In this document: piece after piece, positions 11,881 through 23,640 of the stretch
Layout of the letters: every line of letters begins with the position of its first letter
Position numbering within the stretch: the first letter of the stretch is position 1
Assembly: GCA_008638375.1 (NCBI GenBank)
Contig: VIRR01000557.1
Coordinates: 1-64,000 of the forward strand
DNA length: 64,000 nt
Source: Nyssa sinensis
Lineage: Eukaryota > Streptophyta > Magnoliopsida > Cornales > Nyssaceae
Direction of reading: 5' to 3'
Made by a program: the position numbers and the translations under genes
Notes under the pieces: model-generated
Databases searched by the model: none
What the model saw: the letters and a program-made list of their open reading frames with translations, nothing else
Told to the model about the DNA's origin: nothing

Positions 11881-11981
11881 ATATATAAGAGACGGCAAAA
11901 TTTTAGCAAAGAAAGTTGGAAAGTGAAAGCCGACCCAAAAAGGATAAGAAAGTCCTTAATCATATGGCCTTTTATCACGTG
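11881..11981 (-). promoter_or_regulatory. Putative core promoter and G-box of gene B
   Basis: A TATATA stretch (11881-11888) lies about 65 bases upstream of the ATG, and a palindromic G-box CACGTG lies at 11976-11981, about 160 bases upstream. G-boxes bind bZIP and bHLH factors in light, stress and phenylpropanoid control. The role here is inferred from position only. Confidence 0.45.
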
Positions 11982-14417
11982 ACTTGGTCCCACGGTCCAG
12001 TTAAACGTTTCCTATTCACTTCCGGCTGTCTTGAATGACGCGTCTGTTCTGTTCTCTCTCCTCTCTTATAAATATAATTTTAAATTTTTAAATTTTGAAA
12101 TCCACGTTGTTTCTGTCTGTCTTTTGATGAAAAAATTGCTATCTTTAACGGAGCTTAAGCCCCAACTAATGGAAGATTAATCGTAGTTTTGATGAAAATT
12201 TTTAATTTAGAAATTTTATTTTAATTTATTTTTTATTATTTGGATTAATCAATTTTTTAAATTCCACTTTATTAAATATATTTTTGAGATAGTCCACAAA
12301 AAAATACTTCATAATTATGTTTAAGATTTCAGTTCATTGAAGAATTATTGTTTTTCTTTTCTTGTCTTTTCATTGTGTCTTTGTGTAGCACTACACTCAT
12401 TGTTATGTTATTTCAAGTGTAGATTCAATAAGGAAAAAATAAGACACCATTTGACAGAGCGGTGGGTGTTATTTTGAGATTTTTTGTTGAAAAACTTGAG
12501 AAATGAGCTTTTCTTTCGACCACTATTCTCAATAACCCGTAATTGAATCAAACACCCTCTAAGTTATCATTAGCAATAGCATTATGTTTCTTGAATGGTT
12601 AATAAGTATTTGATTTATCTTTAAAGTAGCATTATGTCCCATTTTAATATGGACATGCATGATGAATTGCAATCACAGGTCCTGATTGCAAGAGGAAACC
12701 AAGCTGCATATTGTTAAATTCCATCCAAGGCTAAATGCATATTTTTAGGAGTAATTCCCAATTTAATTGGATTCAACCTGGTGAGAGCTTTTGCTATAGA
12801 TGATGGATGAGGTTAACTAATTTAAACCATGATTTTAAAGTATTAGTCTCGGCCAAACTCTATTTGTCGGCGGCGTCCAAGCTGAAATCGCTATCAAAAC
12901 TGAGTGATTCCTTGACCGATCAAAGCGGTAAGCTAATGAGAGAGATTGTCTACTTTGAAGAGAGAGAAAAAATGAAAAAAGAGGACGAAGACATTTAGAA
13001 GAGAGAAGTAGATATTTACTGGTTGAGTTTATATAATTAGACACCTATAATTATAAAATGATAATTCTAATTGAGTCATTTTTTAATATTAATGTCACTT
13101 TTTACTATGTTTCTTATATATTATATTTATTTTTATAATATAAAATTTAATTATTTTTTTAATAAGACAGATGTATATAGGATCTTTTTAATAAGAGAGA
13201 TGTATATAGGATTTTATTTTTATTTTATGAAATTTTTATAGGATCGTTTTTTTATTAAATTAGATTTTTTTAATAATAGATTTTTAATTTGATTAAATTA
13301 TAAATACATATAATTTGAGACTTTCTGTAAAGTTTTAAATTTTAATTAATCTTAAATTTTTAATTTAATTATAAATATACAAAATTTAGAATATTTTTTT
13401 TAAAGTAAAATTTAAAATAATTACTTAGACATTTGAATCATTCTAGGAAGTCTGATACTCTTCATATGGATGAACAGGAAACGTTAACGGCGTTTCTCAA
13501 ATTTCCTTCATTTTAGCTGAGTTGTATAAAGATAAATAAACCAGACACTTCTTCAGTTGGCACATTTTCATGACTGAGTGCATGACTGATGTATGTGCAC
13601 TCAATTCAATAAATAATTTCTCATGTGAACTGTGGAGTATAGATTAGACCAATCTAGGCTCAAAAATGTTAGAATAATACAATATTATTTTTTTTTATAT
13701 GTACATATTATTACAAAATTATTATTCTTGTCTAATGGTATATTTAAGTTTCTTACAGGGTGGTGTGCTCGATTAATCTTGGCATAAAAATATGACACGT
13801 GAATGAATTAAAGTTAATAGAAATGAATCTAAGCTAATCTAATTTTAAGAATTTCTAAATAAAACCAAACCTTTAAAGTGGAGGTCAACCTTTTACAACA
13901 AGAGTTCCAAACTTTTACCCAACAAAATATTTATTTTTGCCTCACAAGAGTAGAATATACCGGCAAATCTCACCGCAATGAAAAGTTACAAAGTTGTTAC
14001 CAACAAATACTCTTTTTAAGAGTTGATTAGTGCAATAAATGCTCACTCACTAAAGATTGATCAAGTATAAGCTCTGAGTATCTAAGATGAATAAAACTTT
14101 TAGCTCTAGGTTTTGCAATAAATGAGATCTAAAGTCAAAAATAAGGATATAGAAGTTAAAACATATAAGTTGATAATAATAAATGTTGTAATGAACCTCT
14201 ATTTATAGGTATTTGAAAAATATGTCCGTTAGATTCAAACTATAGTTGTTCTTCCTTTTCTCATCCATTCAAAATTTGAATTTTCAATTGCAAGATCAAC
14301 AAAATTAGCCGACTAGTTTCACCATTTAATCGACTAGATGAAGATCCATTTGACTGATCAACTCAACTAATTTTTTCAAAAGGTTAAGGTCCATTTTTTC
14401 AAGAACAATCAATCAAC
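11982..14417. other. AT-rich intergenic DNA, no gene seen
   Basis: No coding region is recognisable. A short frame at 12807-12998 and its reverse-strand shadow at 12835-13044 match nothing I know. Around 13660-14400 the text resembles decayed LTR-type sequence, but no terminal repeats or duplications were found. Confidence 0.55.
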
Positions 14418-15537
14418 TTTTCATGCCCTGAAATTCAAAGCCATGACGTAAGGGTTATTTGACCCTTAATTAAAGGGTAAAGCACTAGATCAACCTAGTC
14501 AAGTGTATTAAAAATATAGGCCATTTTTTAAAATATTTCCTTTATTAATTAAATTCTTTTCATTACCATGATTGTACTTGTTAAAGTCCCATAATGTGAT
14601 TAATTCAAATTAACTTTTATCCGGTTGATTTGTATAATAATGGTGTATCATAAATAAACAATATACATAATGTGGTTACACTATTTAGAGTTGATTCTAT
14701 TGTCTATTGATATAAGTGTGTAGATACAATGAAATCAATAAGAGGTACAGACACATTAATTTGTACAAATGAGGTCTAACTTCATCTTCTGCCTGAGATC
14801 AATCTCGCAGCTATCATCTACAAGTCTAATACCTGCCATTCTCATGACTAGCAGGGGTGAGCCATAAACTCAATAGGGCTTCCTAAAACATATAAGCATA
14901 CAAAATGCAAAAACTAATGCAGACCCTCTATGAGTAAACCCTAATGTCCAATATGTATTCAAAAGGCATCATATAACAATCCACAGGTATAGATTCACAA
15001 ATCAACATATTACGATATAATTCAATGTTGCATAACAGTAGCAAAATGGACAATATAGTATTATTATACATCTAGGTATGCTTATCCCATGGCAAATGTT
15101 ATTTCCTGATCAAAGTAATGTCAACAACAACAACAACAACAACAACAATATACATATATATATATATATACCTAACGTGTGAAATCCACAACACAACTAT
15201 AAGATCAAGAATATAACATCCAACATGTATAAGTCCATAAGAGAATTCACGTAATCAATATGTATATAATCCATCAATACAATCAATGCAACACACCTAT
15301 GTTTGATAATAGTAATAGCAAAATAATCACAATAATTAAACTATAAAGACCCCATAATAAACATACGGTAATAATCAATCAATGCATATATTTTGATTTA
15401 TTTTCTTTTAATCCCACGTCCTTTTTAATCTTTTCCCTCAACTTTTAAATTTCTTACATGAAATTTATTTAACTATTTTTACTATTATTGCCATTATTTT
15501 ATATTTTATAAGTTATAAAAATTTTCGGCCTTTACAT
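14418..15537 (-). repeat. 3' LTR of a Tekay/Del-like Ty3/gypsy element (approximate left end)
   Basis: On the minus strand the LTR begins TGTAAAGGCCG at 15537, directly after a polypurine tract reading aaagggaggagaa. It ends near 14418 with a phrase like gaatttcagggcatga, which echoes the gaaattcggggcgtgaca end of the solo LTR at 18650-21676. The left edge is set by this similarity alone and could be off by several bases. CAA and TA microsatellites lie inside. Confidence 0.6.
15122..15170. repeat. (CAA)n followed by (TA)n microsatellites
   Basis: About nine CAA units are followed by roughly ten TA units, inside the putative Tekay-like LTR. Confidence 0.95.
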
Positions 15538-16450
15538 TCTCCTCCCTTTAGAAAAATTTTGTCTTGAAAATTTAGGTTATACCTTAATTATCAAACAAAT
15601 CGAGGTATTTGGTACAAAGCTCTTCCTTACACTCCCAAATAACCTTTTTAAGGCCATGATCTCACTATAAGACTTTAACTAGAGGAATAGTCTTGCCTCT
15701 CAAGACTTGTTCCCTAATGTCCAAAACTCGGATCAGATATTCCTCATAAGACGCATCACCCTCGATGTCCAATTCTATCCAATTCAATACATGCGAAGTA
15801 TCAGGCTAATATTTGCAAAGCATTGATACGTGAAACATATTATGAACCCCCGATAACCGTAGTGGTAATGCAAGTTGGTAAGTAATCCCTCATATTCGTT
15901 CACGAGTCTAAAACGACCCAATGTACCTTGGGGCTCACTTTTCTCCTGGCCCGAACCTCGTTAAGCCTTTCTGCAGTGCTATTTTAAGAAAAAAACATGA
16001 TCTCCTACCCTAAAGGCTAAAGGTGTGTGCCTCTTGTTCGCATAGCTCTTCTGTCTACTCTATGCCGTAAGCAACTGATGTCAAATGGCCTTAATCTTCT
16101 CGGTAGTCTCTCGAACTAAGTTCGGGCCCAAAACTATGACATCTTAAACTCTGATCCAACAAATAGGTGTTCTGCAAGGCCTACCATACAATGTTTTGAA
16201 TGATACCATCTCGATACTTGCTTGATAACTGTTGTTGTATGAAAACTCAACAAGTGGCAAGTGATCTTCCCAACTGCCCTTAAAATCCATGACACAGGCA
16301 CACAACATGTCCTCCAAGGTCTGAATAATGCGCTCAGAATGGCTGTCAGTCTGTGGGTGAAAAGCAGTACTAAATGACAAGTTGGTACCCAAGGCTACCT
16401 GTAGGCTCTGTAAAAAATGAGCTGTAAACCATGCATTTCTGTTAGAAACA
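15538..16450 (-). pseudogene. Tekay/Del-like gypsy integrase C-terminal half, degenerate
   Basis: Minus-strand translation gives ALGTNLSFSTAFHPQTDSHS then FKGSWEDHLPLVEFSYNNSY and the conserved LYGRP motif, typical of the integrase catalytic core and its C-terminal extension in plant chromoviruses. From 16143 down to 15560 the frame is broken by stops but still resembles the end of the polyprotein, and it runs into the polypurine tract and LTR. The upstream part of this element (gag to the first half of integrase) is absent; it is replaced at about 16451 by another gypsy lineage. Confidence 0.75.
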
Positions 16451-18649
16451 TCTCGGTCACGTAAGTACTCATCTACCGCTTGGACGGGAAGTGCCCTGTA
16501 CATAAGCCTATAGACTTGGAGGTGGAATGCCATGAACAACTTTGAAGGGTGTCATCTTGGTGGAGGACTGAGTGGATGTGTTGTAGCTACACTTGGCCTA
16601 GGGAATCCATTCGGCCCATTTTCGCGGCTGATCACCAGCAAAACATTGTAAATATTGCTCCAAAGTTTGATTTACAACTTCAGTTTGGCCATCAGATTGG
16701 GGGTGATAACTTGACATCATACACAACTTGGTGCCCTGCAGCTGAAATAATGTTCGCCAAAAGGAGCTGATAAACACCTTGTCCCGATCGCTAACAATTG
16801 ATGTCAGAATACCGTGTAGGTGAACCACATTAGTGACAAATGCCTTGGCGATAATTATAACGATAAAAATGTGTTTCAAGGCAATGAAGTGAGCATATTT
16901 TGTCAACCGATCGACGACTAACATTATGGCAGTATATCCATTTTAAGATGGTAACCCTTCAATAAAGTCCATCGAGACATCGGTCCACATTTGAGTAAGG
17001 ACTAGCAGTGGCTGAAACAACCCCACCAACTTCGTACAATCGGTCTTGAACCGTTGACAGACATCACATTATTGCAAAAATTCCTTCACCATTCGGCACA
17101 TGTTAGACAAAAAAAAACTATGCTTGATACGATAGAGTGTCTTATGAAACCCAAAATGCCCACCGATAGGTGATGAATGGCATGCAGTCAACAAGTATCT
17201 TTGGAATCAAGGTTGAGGTGGGGCTCAAATAAACTTTGTCTCTTTTGAACCACACTCTATCACGCTGGAGCATCTTGTGGTCTGATTGGGAGGGGCTTTT
17301 CTTTAATAATTCCTCATAAGACGAGTCCTGTTGGACTTCCTTTTGAAGCATTGGCCACCAATCTGCATGTGATATAGAAATTGATAAAAATTAGAATTCA
17401 ACTACACGTGACAAAGAATCTGCACCTTGATTTTCAGGCCCACGTTTATACCCAATTTCATAATCATAACCAAGTAGTTTTGGCAGCCATCATGTTTGTG
17501 CTGGTGTAGTAATCTGTTGCTCCAGTAGGTACTTGAGACATTTTTGGTCAGTGTGGACTGTAAATTGTTTCCCAAACAAGTATGGACTTCATTTCTTGAT
17601 TGCTTTGACGATAGCCAACATTTCCTTCTCGTAGGTGGACAATGCCAAGGCCGAAACTTTCAATGTTTTGCTAAAATACACCACTAGTCGGATTTATTGG
17701 GTAAAAATTGCAGCGATTCCGATTCCGCTGGCATCGTATTCAATCACGAATCGTTGAGAAAAATTGGGAAGGCATAAAATTGGCGGTGAAGTCAATGCCT
17801 CTTTCAATTGTTCGAAAGCCATCTCAACTGCCTCATTCCATTGAAATCCATCATTGCTCAAGAGTCGGGTCAAATGAGCTGCTATACATCCGAAATTATA
17901 GATAAACTTTCGATAGTAGCCTACTAAACTGAGGAACCCACGGACCCCTTTTGCTATTATCGGTGTTGGCCACTCAATGACAACTTGTATTTTGGTTAGA
18001 TCAATCGACACCCCCTGCTCTGAAATTATGTGACCGACCCAAGTATTTGACTTGTAAAACACCAAATCAACATTTTAACTCTTTTGCAAACAAACTGTTA
18101 GTTAATAGGATTTGTAGAACAATTTGCAAATGTGTGAGATGGTCTTCCTATGATTTCGAATACACAAGAATGTCATCAAAGAAAACCAAAATAAATTTTC
18201 GAAGATAGGGACAGAAGAGATCGTTTATGAGACTTTGGAAGGTTGCTGGTGCGTTAGTAAGGCCAAATGGCATCACTATAAACTCGTAATGCCCTTCGTG
18301 CGTTTGAAATGCTGGTTTAGGAATGTCGTCTTCTTGCACTCGGATTTGATTATATTTAGACTGTAAATCCAATTTGGAGTAAAATTTGGCTCCGTGGAGC
18401 TCATCTAATAGTTCATCGATAACAGGAATTGGATATTTATCTTTAACTGTGATGTTGCTCAGAACTCGGTAATCCACAAAAAATTGCCAAGCTTCATCTG
18501 CTTTCTTTACTAATAGAATCGGTGATGAGAACGGGCAGCTGCTTGGCCTTATCAAACCAGATTGCAAAAGCTCTTTTACCATATTCTCTATCTCGGTTTT
18601 CTGGTAATAAGGGTATTGATATGGCCTCATACTCATTGGTCCTGCGTTC
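16451..18649 (-). pseudogene. Chromovirus-like gypsy RT, RNase H and integrase, degenerate
   Basis: In minus-strand order: reverse transcriptase 18649-18148 ([35 protein letters not shown] at the YxDD site), connection/RNase H 18065-~17380 (HTDQ-type core near 17550), zinc-binding integrase head ~17351-17030, and integrase core 16924-16598 (MLVVDRLTKYAHF, SYHPQSDGQTEVVN). Several stops and frameshifts separate these blocks, so no polyprotein can be made. Its gag and protease lie beyond the solo LTR at 21677-23300. The match to the Reina-type branch is suggested by the zinc knuckle and integrase wording but not certain. Confidence 0.85.
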
Positions 18650-18839
18650 TGTAATGACATGAAATTTTTTTTTTATTATTATTATTAATTGTTTTTATTA
18701 TTATCATTTTTATTATTAAATTTTTGATGCATGTGTTATATATATATATGCATGGTGTATGTATGTATAGCATGTATATATGTGTAGGAGAGTATAAAAA
18801 TGTATATGTGTAGAATGATGTGTATTACATGTGAATATG

Positions 18840-18888
<49 letters not shown>

Positions 18889-21676
18889 CAGTGCAGTGTG
18901 TGTGTGCAACAGACCTGGAGAGTGTGTGTGTGAGGTGTCGGCTAAGTGTGTGTGTGTCTAGTGTGTGTGTGTAATGAGTGATATATATATATATATAGGT
19001 TTATATAGGGCAGCTTTGCATTTAATGCAAAGCTGCATTTGGGGAAGAGCATGGTGGCTGATGCAGAGGGAGAGAAGTCAAGGAAAGGGGCTGGTGTGAG
19101 AGAAAAAGACGTGTGAGAGTTGGATGAGTTGTGTATAAGTGTTGGTCTCGGTTGGGAGAAGAGAAGGAAAGAAAGCGGAGAGCGAGAGAGAGAAAAAGAG
19201 TTCTGGAAGGGAGTTTTTGGAGCTTGATACAAGCTTGGAACCAGAGGGTGAAAGAGGGCTCGGCTAGAGAGAGAAACCAACAGAAAAACCGTAAGTGACC
19301 ATTCTGTTTTAATTTTTTTTTAAAGCATGATAATTGATTTAATGTATATGATCTTAGAGAACATGTTGTAGGGTTTATTTTGCAAAAAGAATGAAAAGAA
19401 ATGAGATAGAAAACATGAGTTGCAGGTCTCGGGTATAAGAAATGGGTCTTGTCATTTTATGTGGAAAACTTAGTTTAAATGATAGGGAATGAACCCTAGG
19501 AGGTGCAGAAACCATTTGGGATTGAAATGGGGGTTAAACCGTGACCGAGGAGTCACGAAAATGAAAGAATAAGGGTCGGCCGGAGGTTTGACCGAGGGGT
19601 TGACCCTCTATTTCGAGAAGATTGGGAAGGTTTTGAGGGAAATGGAGGATAGATATGAAATCTACATGAAAAACCCTAGGAAACTGCATTTTCAAAACCT
19701 TGAAAAGTCGCCGAAAAAATCTCGCCGGCGTCGGAGAAGGTGCCGAAACCCTACCGGAGACTCACCGGGAAAACGGGGACGAAGGGGCACTGTTCGGGTC
19801 CGGGTCCGGGTCCGGTACGGGTTTGGGTCGGGTTCGGGCGATCTGCCCCTACCACGTGTCGGTCTGTGGTTTTAAATTAAAAGGAGAATGGGTCTGTTTG
19901 GTTGCAGGTTTAAGAAATTGAAAAATTTAATTGGAACAGGAACAGGGATATCTTATCCCTGTTCTGGACTAAACCCTGTTTGGGTAACCGAATTGAGAAT
20001 AAGGAAATTGGAAATTTCAAATTGAACCCTAAACTTTTAGAAATTGAACTTGACCCCAGAATTTTAGGAAATCTGATTTTGACCCACAGAACTTTGATTA
20101 ATTATGTTTTGACCCCTCATGAATAAAATATTAATAAAATATTAATTAATTAATTAAATTAACTTAATTAATTAAATATTCTAAATTAATTCGGAGTCCA
20201 AATGGGACAAGTCATTAGTGTATTTTGACTATCTCGACCATTCTGAGGCCAATGGTGAGATCCGTTTTAGAGACGGGGTCCCAAAAAATAAAAGACCCGT
20301 AGTAGCCTTTAAAATTACCAAAATGCCCCTGAATTGAAGTACAGTCAAACGAACTCCGAATTAAGTAAACAAATAGTGAAACTTTATTATCTCGAGCATT
20401 ATGGACTCAACCGTGGAGTCCGATTTGTGAAAAGAGGTCACAAAATGTAAGGACCCGTGAAAGGTACAAAATAATTGTTTTGCCCTTTTGAATCCCGATG
20501 TCCGAATTGAGTTCTACGAGAACCTAAACTTATTTTCTTTGACATCCTGGACTCAATGGCAGAGTTAATTTAGCAGAATAGAAACCTATGAATTAAAGAC
20601 ATAAAATTTGATGAATAGTATAAATTCAAATGACAATAGACTGAGTTGTAATTTATGCTTTTAGGGACACTGACAGGACAGGAGAGGGAGATCTGACTTC
20701 TTGCATTTTCATTGACCAGTTCAGTTACATATCGTGCACGTTCTTCTAGGGTTGAGACTAACCCATCAGGTATGGTGTTTTGCTAATGTCAGAAATGAAG
20801 TTAAGTTAAGAATGTTCTGTGAATGACTGGAATGACTTATGTGTTTATTTGGAATATGTTTACTTGATGATTTGGAGTTAGTTGTTCACATGCTTACATG
20901 TTACTTGTATTTTATGAAAATTTAGTGAATAACGAACGTAAATCATGACATGTGTTTAAGTTGATTATATGAGATATGCTTACATGTGGAATCAGCTGGT
21001 GATTTATGTATTATTGTATCGAGCATGCTATATTGTGGAAATCATGTTTCATTGAGATTGCATTGGCATATTGGCATATGATGAATCCTTTGAGAACATA
21101 GCGTGGGTTGAGCACGTGGTGCTATGCATTATGAGGGTGTAGATCCTGTGGTGAAAAACACAAAATTGGCCATTGCATTGGTACTCCGTGCTATCGGGGA
21201 GTACCCGTAAACGAGACATGGGTGTGGCATAGAGTTGTGCATGGGTATGTCACGCATACCATTCATATATTACTGCGATGCTTTGAATGTTATTTAGAGA
21301 TAAATGTACACTTTGCACATGCCACGCCTTAGCTTTATTTCTTGCATTAGCACTTCATCATACCAGCAGTTGAGCTGACCCATTCGTGGGCAACATTTTT
21401 CAGATGAGAACCCTCCAGCCACTTGAGACTCTGTGATACTCTGATAGGGTGAAGCACATGGTGCACTTTTGATCCATGAGATTTATATTTTGTAATGTAA
21501 GGGCTTAAGCCCGAATGACCTATGAACAATGTAGTGGTGAAATGTACTTTATGTTATCTTATGTATTGATGGGAATGGATGCTTGTTTAGCGGATTCATT
21601 TACATTTGTCCTTTATTTATTTTATTTTCTGTCTTGTCAGTCGCGCCTCGGGTTTGCAGAAATTCGGGGCGTGACA
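18650..21676 (+). mobile_element. 3.0 kb solo LTR of a Tekay/Del-like retrotransposon
   Basis: It starts TGTAATGACATG and ends GGGGCGTGACA, and is flanked by perfect 5-bp duplications cgttc (18645-18649 and 21677-21681). It cuts the host gypsy reading frame: on the minus strand the codons LLLPN end at one edge and continue with AGPMSMRPY at the other. No gag or pol lies inside. Contents include a TA microsatellite (18841-18887), a possible splice donor after a leader-like segment near 19290, a G-rich block (19796-19838) and degenerate ~120-bp subrepeats (about 20190-20580). Its ends and subrepeats match the 5.0 kb LTR at 48853-53817. Confidence 0.88.
18841..18887. repeat. (TA)n microsatellite inside the solo LTR
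   Basis: A nearly pure TA run of about 20 units. Confidence 0.95.
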
Positions 21677-22398
21677 CGTTCGGCAGCAATAGAATTTGAT
21701 GGTCATGTGACCGCCTTGGAGGCAAGTTGGTAGACGATTCAAATACATGAGAGAATTTAGCTAGGAGTTTGCCCATCTCAAGTGGGTAGGAATTTGGTTG
21801 GTTGCTACTGTTAAAAGTAATTATTTGAAAAAATAGCCCGGTTCATCCCAATCCTTGGAAGGTGTAGGAAGTTCCTGCCACTTTGAAGTTCATGGTTAGC
21901 TGCTTGTAGTCCATCTCGATGGGTTCGAGAGTTTCAAGCCATTGCACTTCTAATACCAATTGGCATGCCACGACAAGAAAAATATAGTAGTCGGCGGTGC
22001 TGGAACGTCATTGAATGGTGAGGGTGAGTGCCCAACATTGTCCAACACATTCTACCTTCTCTTGGTTAACAACCATGACTTGGAATTTCTTATCTCGGAT
22101 TACTGGTAACCCGAACTTAGAGACTATAGCCTGATCAATGAAGTTGTAAGCATTACCACCGTCTATTAGTACCATCATATTCTTGTTTTTCAGCTTGCCT
22201 AGGGTGCGTATGGTTTGTGGGTGTTCGGTACCTGCAATTGCATGAAAAGAAATTTTGGATATAGCTTCATGATGTTCTAGTTCCAGTTGAATGCCCTCGA
22301 CATCCTCAATGCTCGTATGAAGTGAATCATCAATCATAAATAATTGTGATCATTCGCAATGATGGCCTAGGATGAACTTCTCGTCACAATAATAACAT
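21677..22398 (-). pseudogene. Chromovirus-like gypsy protease to RT start, degenerate
   Basis: This is the continuation of the polyprotein at 16451-18649, separated by the solo LTR. The zinc knuckle reads CYYC then GHHC (22398-~22350), the form typical of some plant chromoviruses. Next comes an aspartic protease (22337-22008) with VLIDGGNAYNFID at the active site, where the family usually has DSG. The segment ends with LPPRRSHDH just before the solo LTR edge. Stop codons interrupt the frame between protease and RT. Confidence 0.8.
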
Positions 22399-23300
22399 AA
22401 CCTCTTCTCTCGACGTTCTCATGCCTCTTGATTGGTGATTCGGCAGAATATTATTGGTTGAGTATTGGAACTTTGGTTCATGCACTGGGTTAGTGGAGGT
22501 CCAAGCACACCAGTTGTTGGGTTAGGTGAAGCCTTTAGTGTCACTAAGGTTGGTTGGGAATGAATTTGATGGTTTGGTTTTCTCTGCACCTGGTTTCATT
22601 CCTCGATTAGCTGAGCCATTCCTATTGTATCGGCCAAGGTTCTGGGTTGTTTAATTTTTAAGTCTATGCGAATGTCGTCTCGGAGTCCTGCAATAAAACA
22701 GCCAATTAGAAAAATTTTGGGCAGGTCATTAACTCGGTGGGAGACCTTTCCAAAAGCTTCTTGATAAGTTGCTACCGTTGTGGTTTGTTTAAAGCAAGTC
22801 AAAGCTTCCGACGGGTCCTCATAATCGGTTGGACCAAATCAGAGTTATATAGCCTTGGTGAACTCATCTCTTGTGAGTGGTTCGCAAAATTTCATCAACC
22901 ACCTGTGCCATTGCAGGGCGATGCCTTCTAAATGGAAGGAGGCCAACTGAACTTGTTGGTCTGGTGCAATATTCTTGAAATCAAAGTATTGTTCTACCTT
23001 GTAAATCCAGCCAGTTGGGTCGTCTCCATTAAACTTTGGGAAGGACAATTTAAGGTGTTGATGAGGATGGTCGTTGATGGTGTTAGAATGAGCAGTATGT
23101 GGGTATGAAGATTCGTCACGTGTAAATGGGTCGGTTTCGGGAGGGCTAGGGTTTTAACTACGGGAGGTTCTAAGAGCTTGAAACTCGGTTAACATCGCTT
23201 GTAAGGCAGCATTCATCTGATCGAACCTTGACTCGTGTCGTATTAAGATTTCGTTGACATCGTTACGAAATTCCGCATTCATTTTGCCGTGAGTGTCCAT
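22399..23300 (-). pseudogene. Chromovirus-like gypsy gag, degenerate
   Basis: The likely start ATG is at 23300 (MDTHGKMNAEF), soon after the primer-binding site. The frame is stopped near 23157. The capsid-like part is visible at 23048-22845 (FNGDDPTGWIYKVEQYF, LQWHRWL) and 22802-22596 (FIAGLRDDIR). Gag would form the virus-like particle. Frame breaks between the blocks make it non-functional. Confidence 0.82.
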
Positions 23301-23307
23301 GGTCGAA

Positions 23308-23323
23308 ACTGCACTCTGATGCC
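23308..23323 (-). other. Primer-binding site of the gypsy element
   Basis: On the minus strand it reads tggcatcagagtgcag, two bases after the LTR end. This resembles the tggtatcagagc sequence that pairs with initiator methionine tRNA. Confidence 0.7.
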
Positions 23324-23325
23324 AC

Positions 23326-23640
23326 TGATATGAACGTATCTGAATTAAGGAGAATAAGGGAAATTGGGAGAAGAGGAAGGAAGAAATTATTGGGTGAATA
23401 ATTGGATAACTTTATTGAACTCTTCCAGAATACATATATAGCTATTCAACTAGTAGGGAAATAAAAATAATGCAAGAGAATAGGAAATGCTGAAGAATAG
23501 GAGAAGGAATAGCAACCACTATACCCCTTAGACTTATTCAATAACAGATTAAACAAACAAAGACTAAAACAAACAAACTAGACCACGTTGCCACTTCCAC
23601 TTCGTGCTTCTGGTTTGCTCTAGTGTGTGTGCATGGCATG
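23326..23640 (-). repeat. 5' LTR of the gypsy element (right edge approximate)
   Basis: On the minus strand the LTR ends in ...atatca at 23326, next to the primer-binding site. The other edge cannot be fixed because the partner LTR was lost when the element was joined to the Tekay-like 3' end. The edge is placed near 23640. Confidence 0.5.

Noticed and set aside
12807..13044. Overlapping frames on both strands resembling a small exon
   Set aside because: No family match, no flanking splice signals on either strand.
15122..15170. Regular short repeats considered as a CRISPR-like array
   Set aside because: Simple CAA/TA microsatellite without spacers; eukaryotic context.
19588..19921. Plus-strand frames rich in Arg and Gly
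   Set aside because: They are translations of the G-rich block inside the solo LTR.
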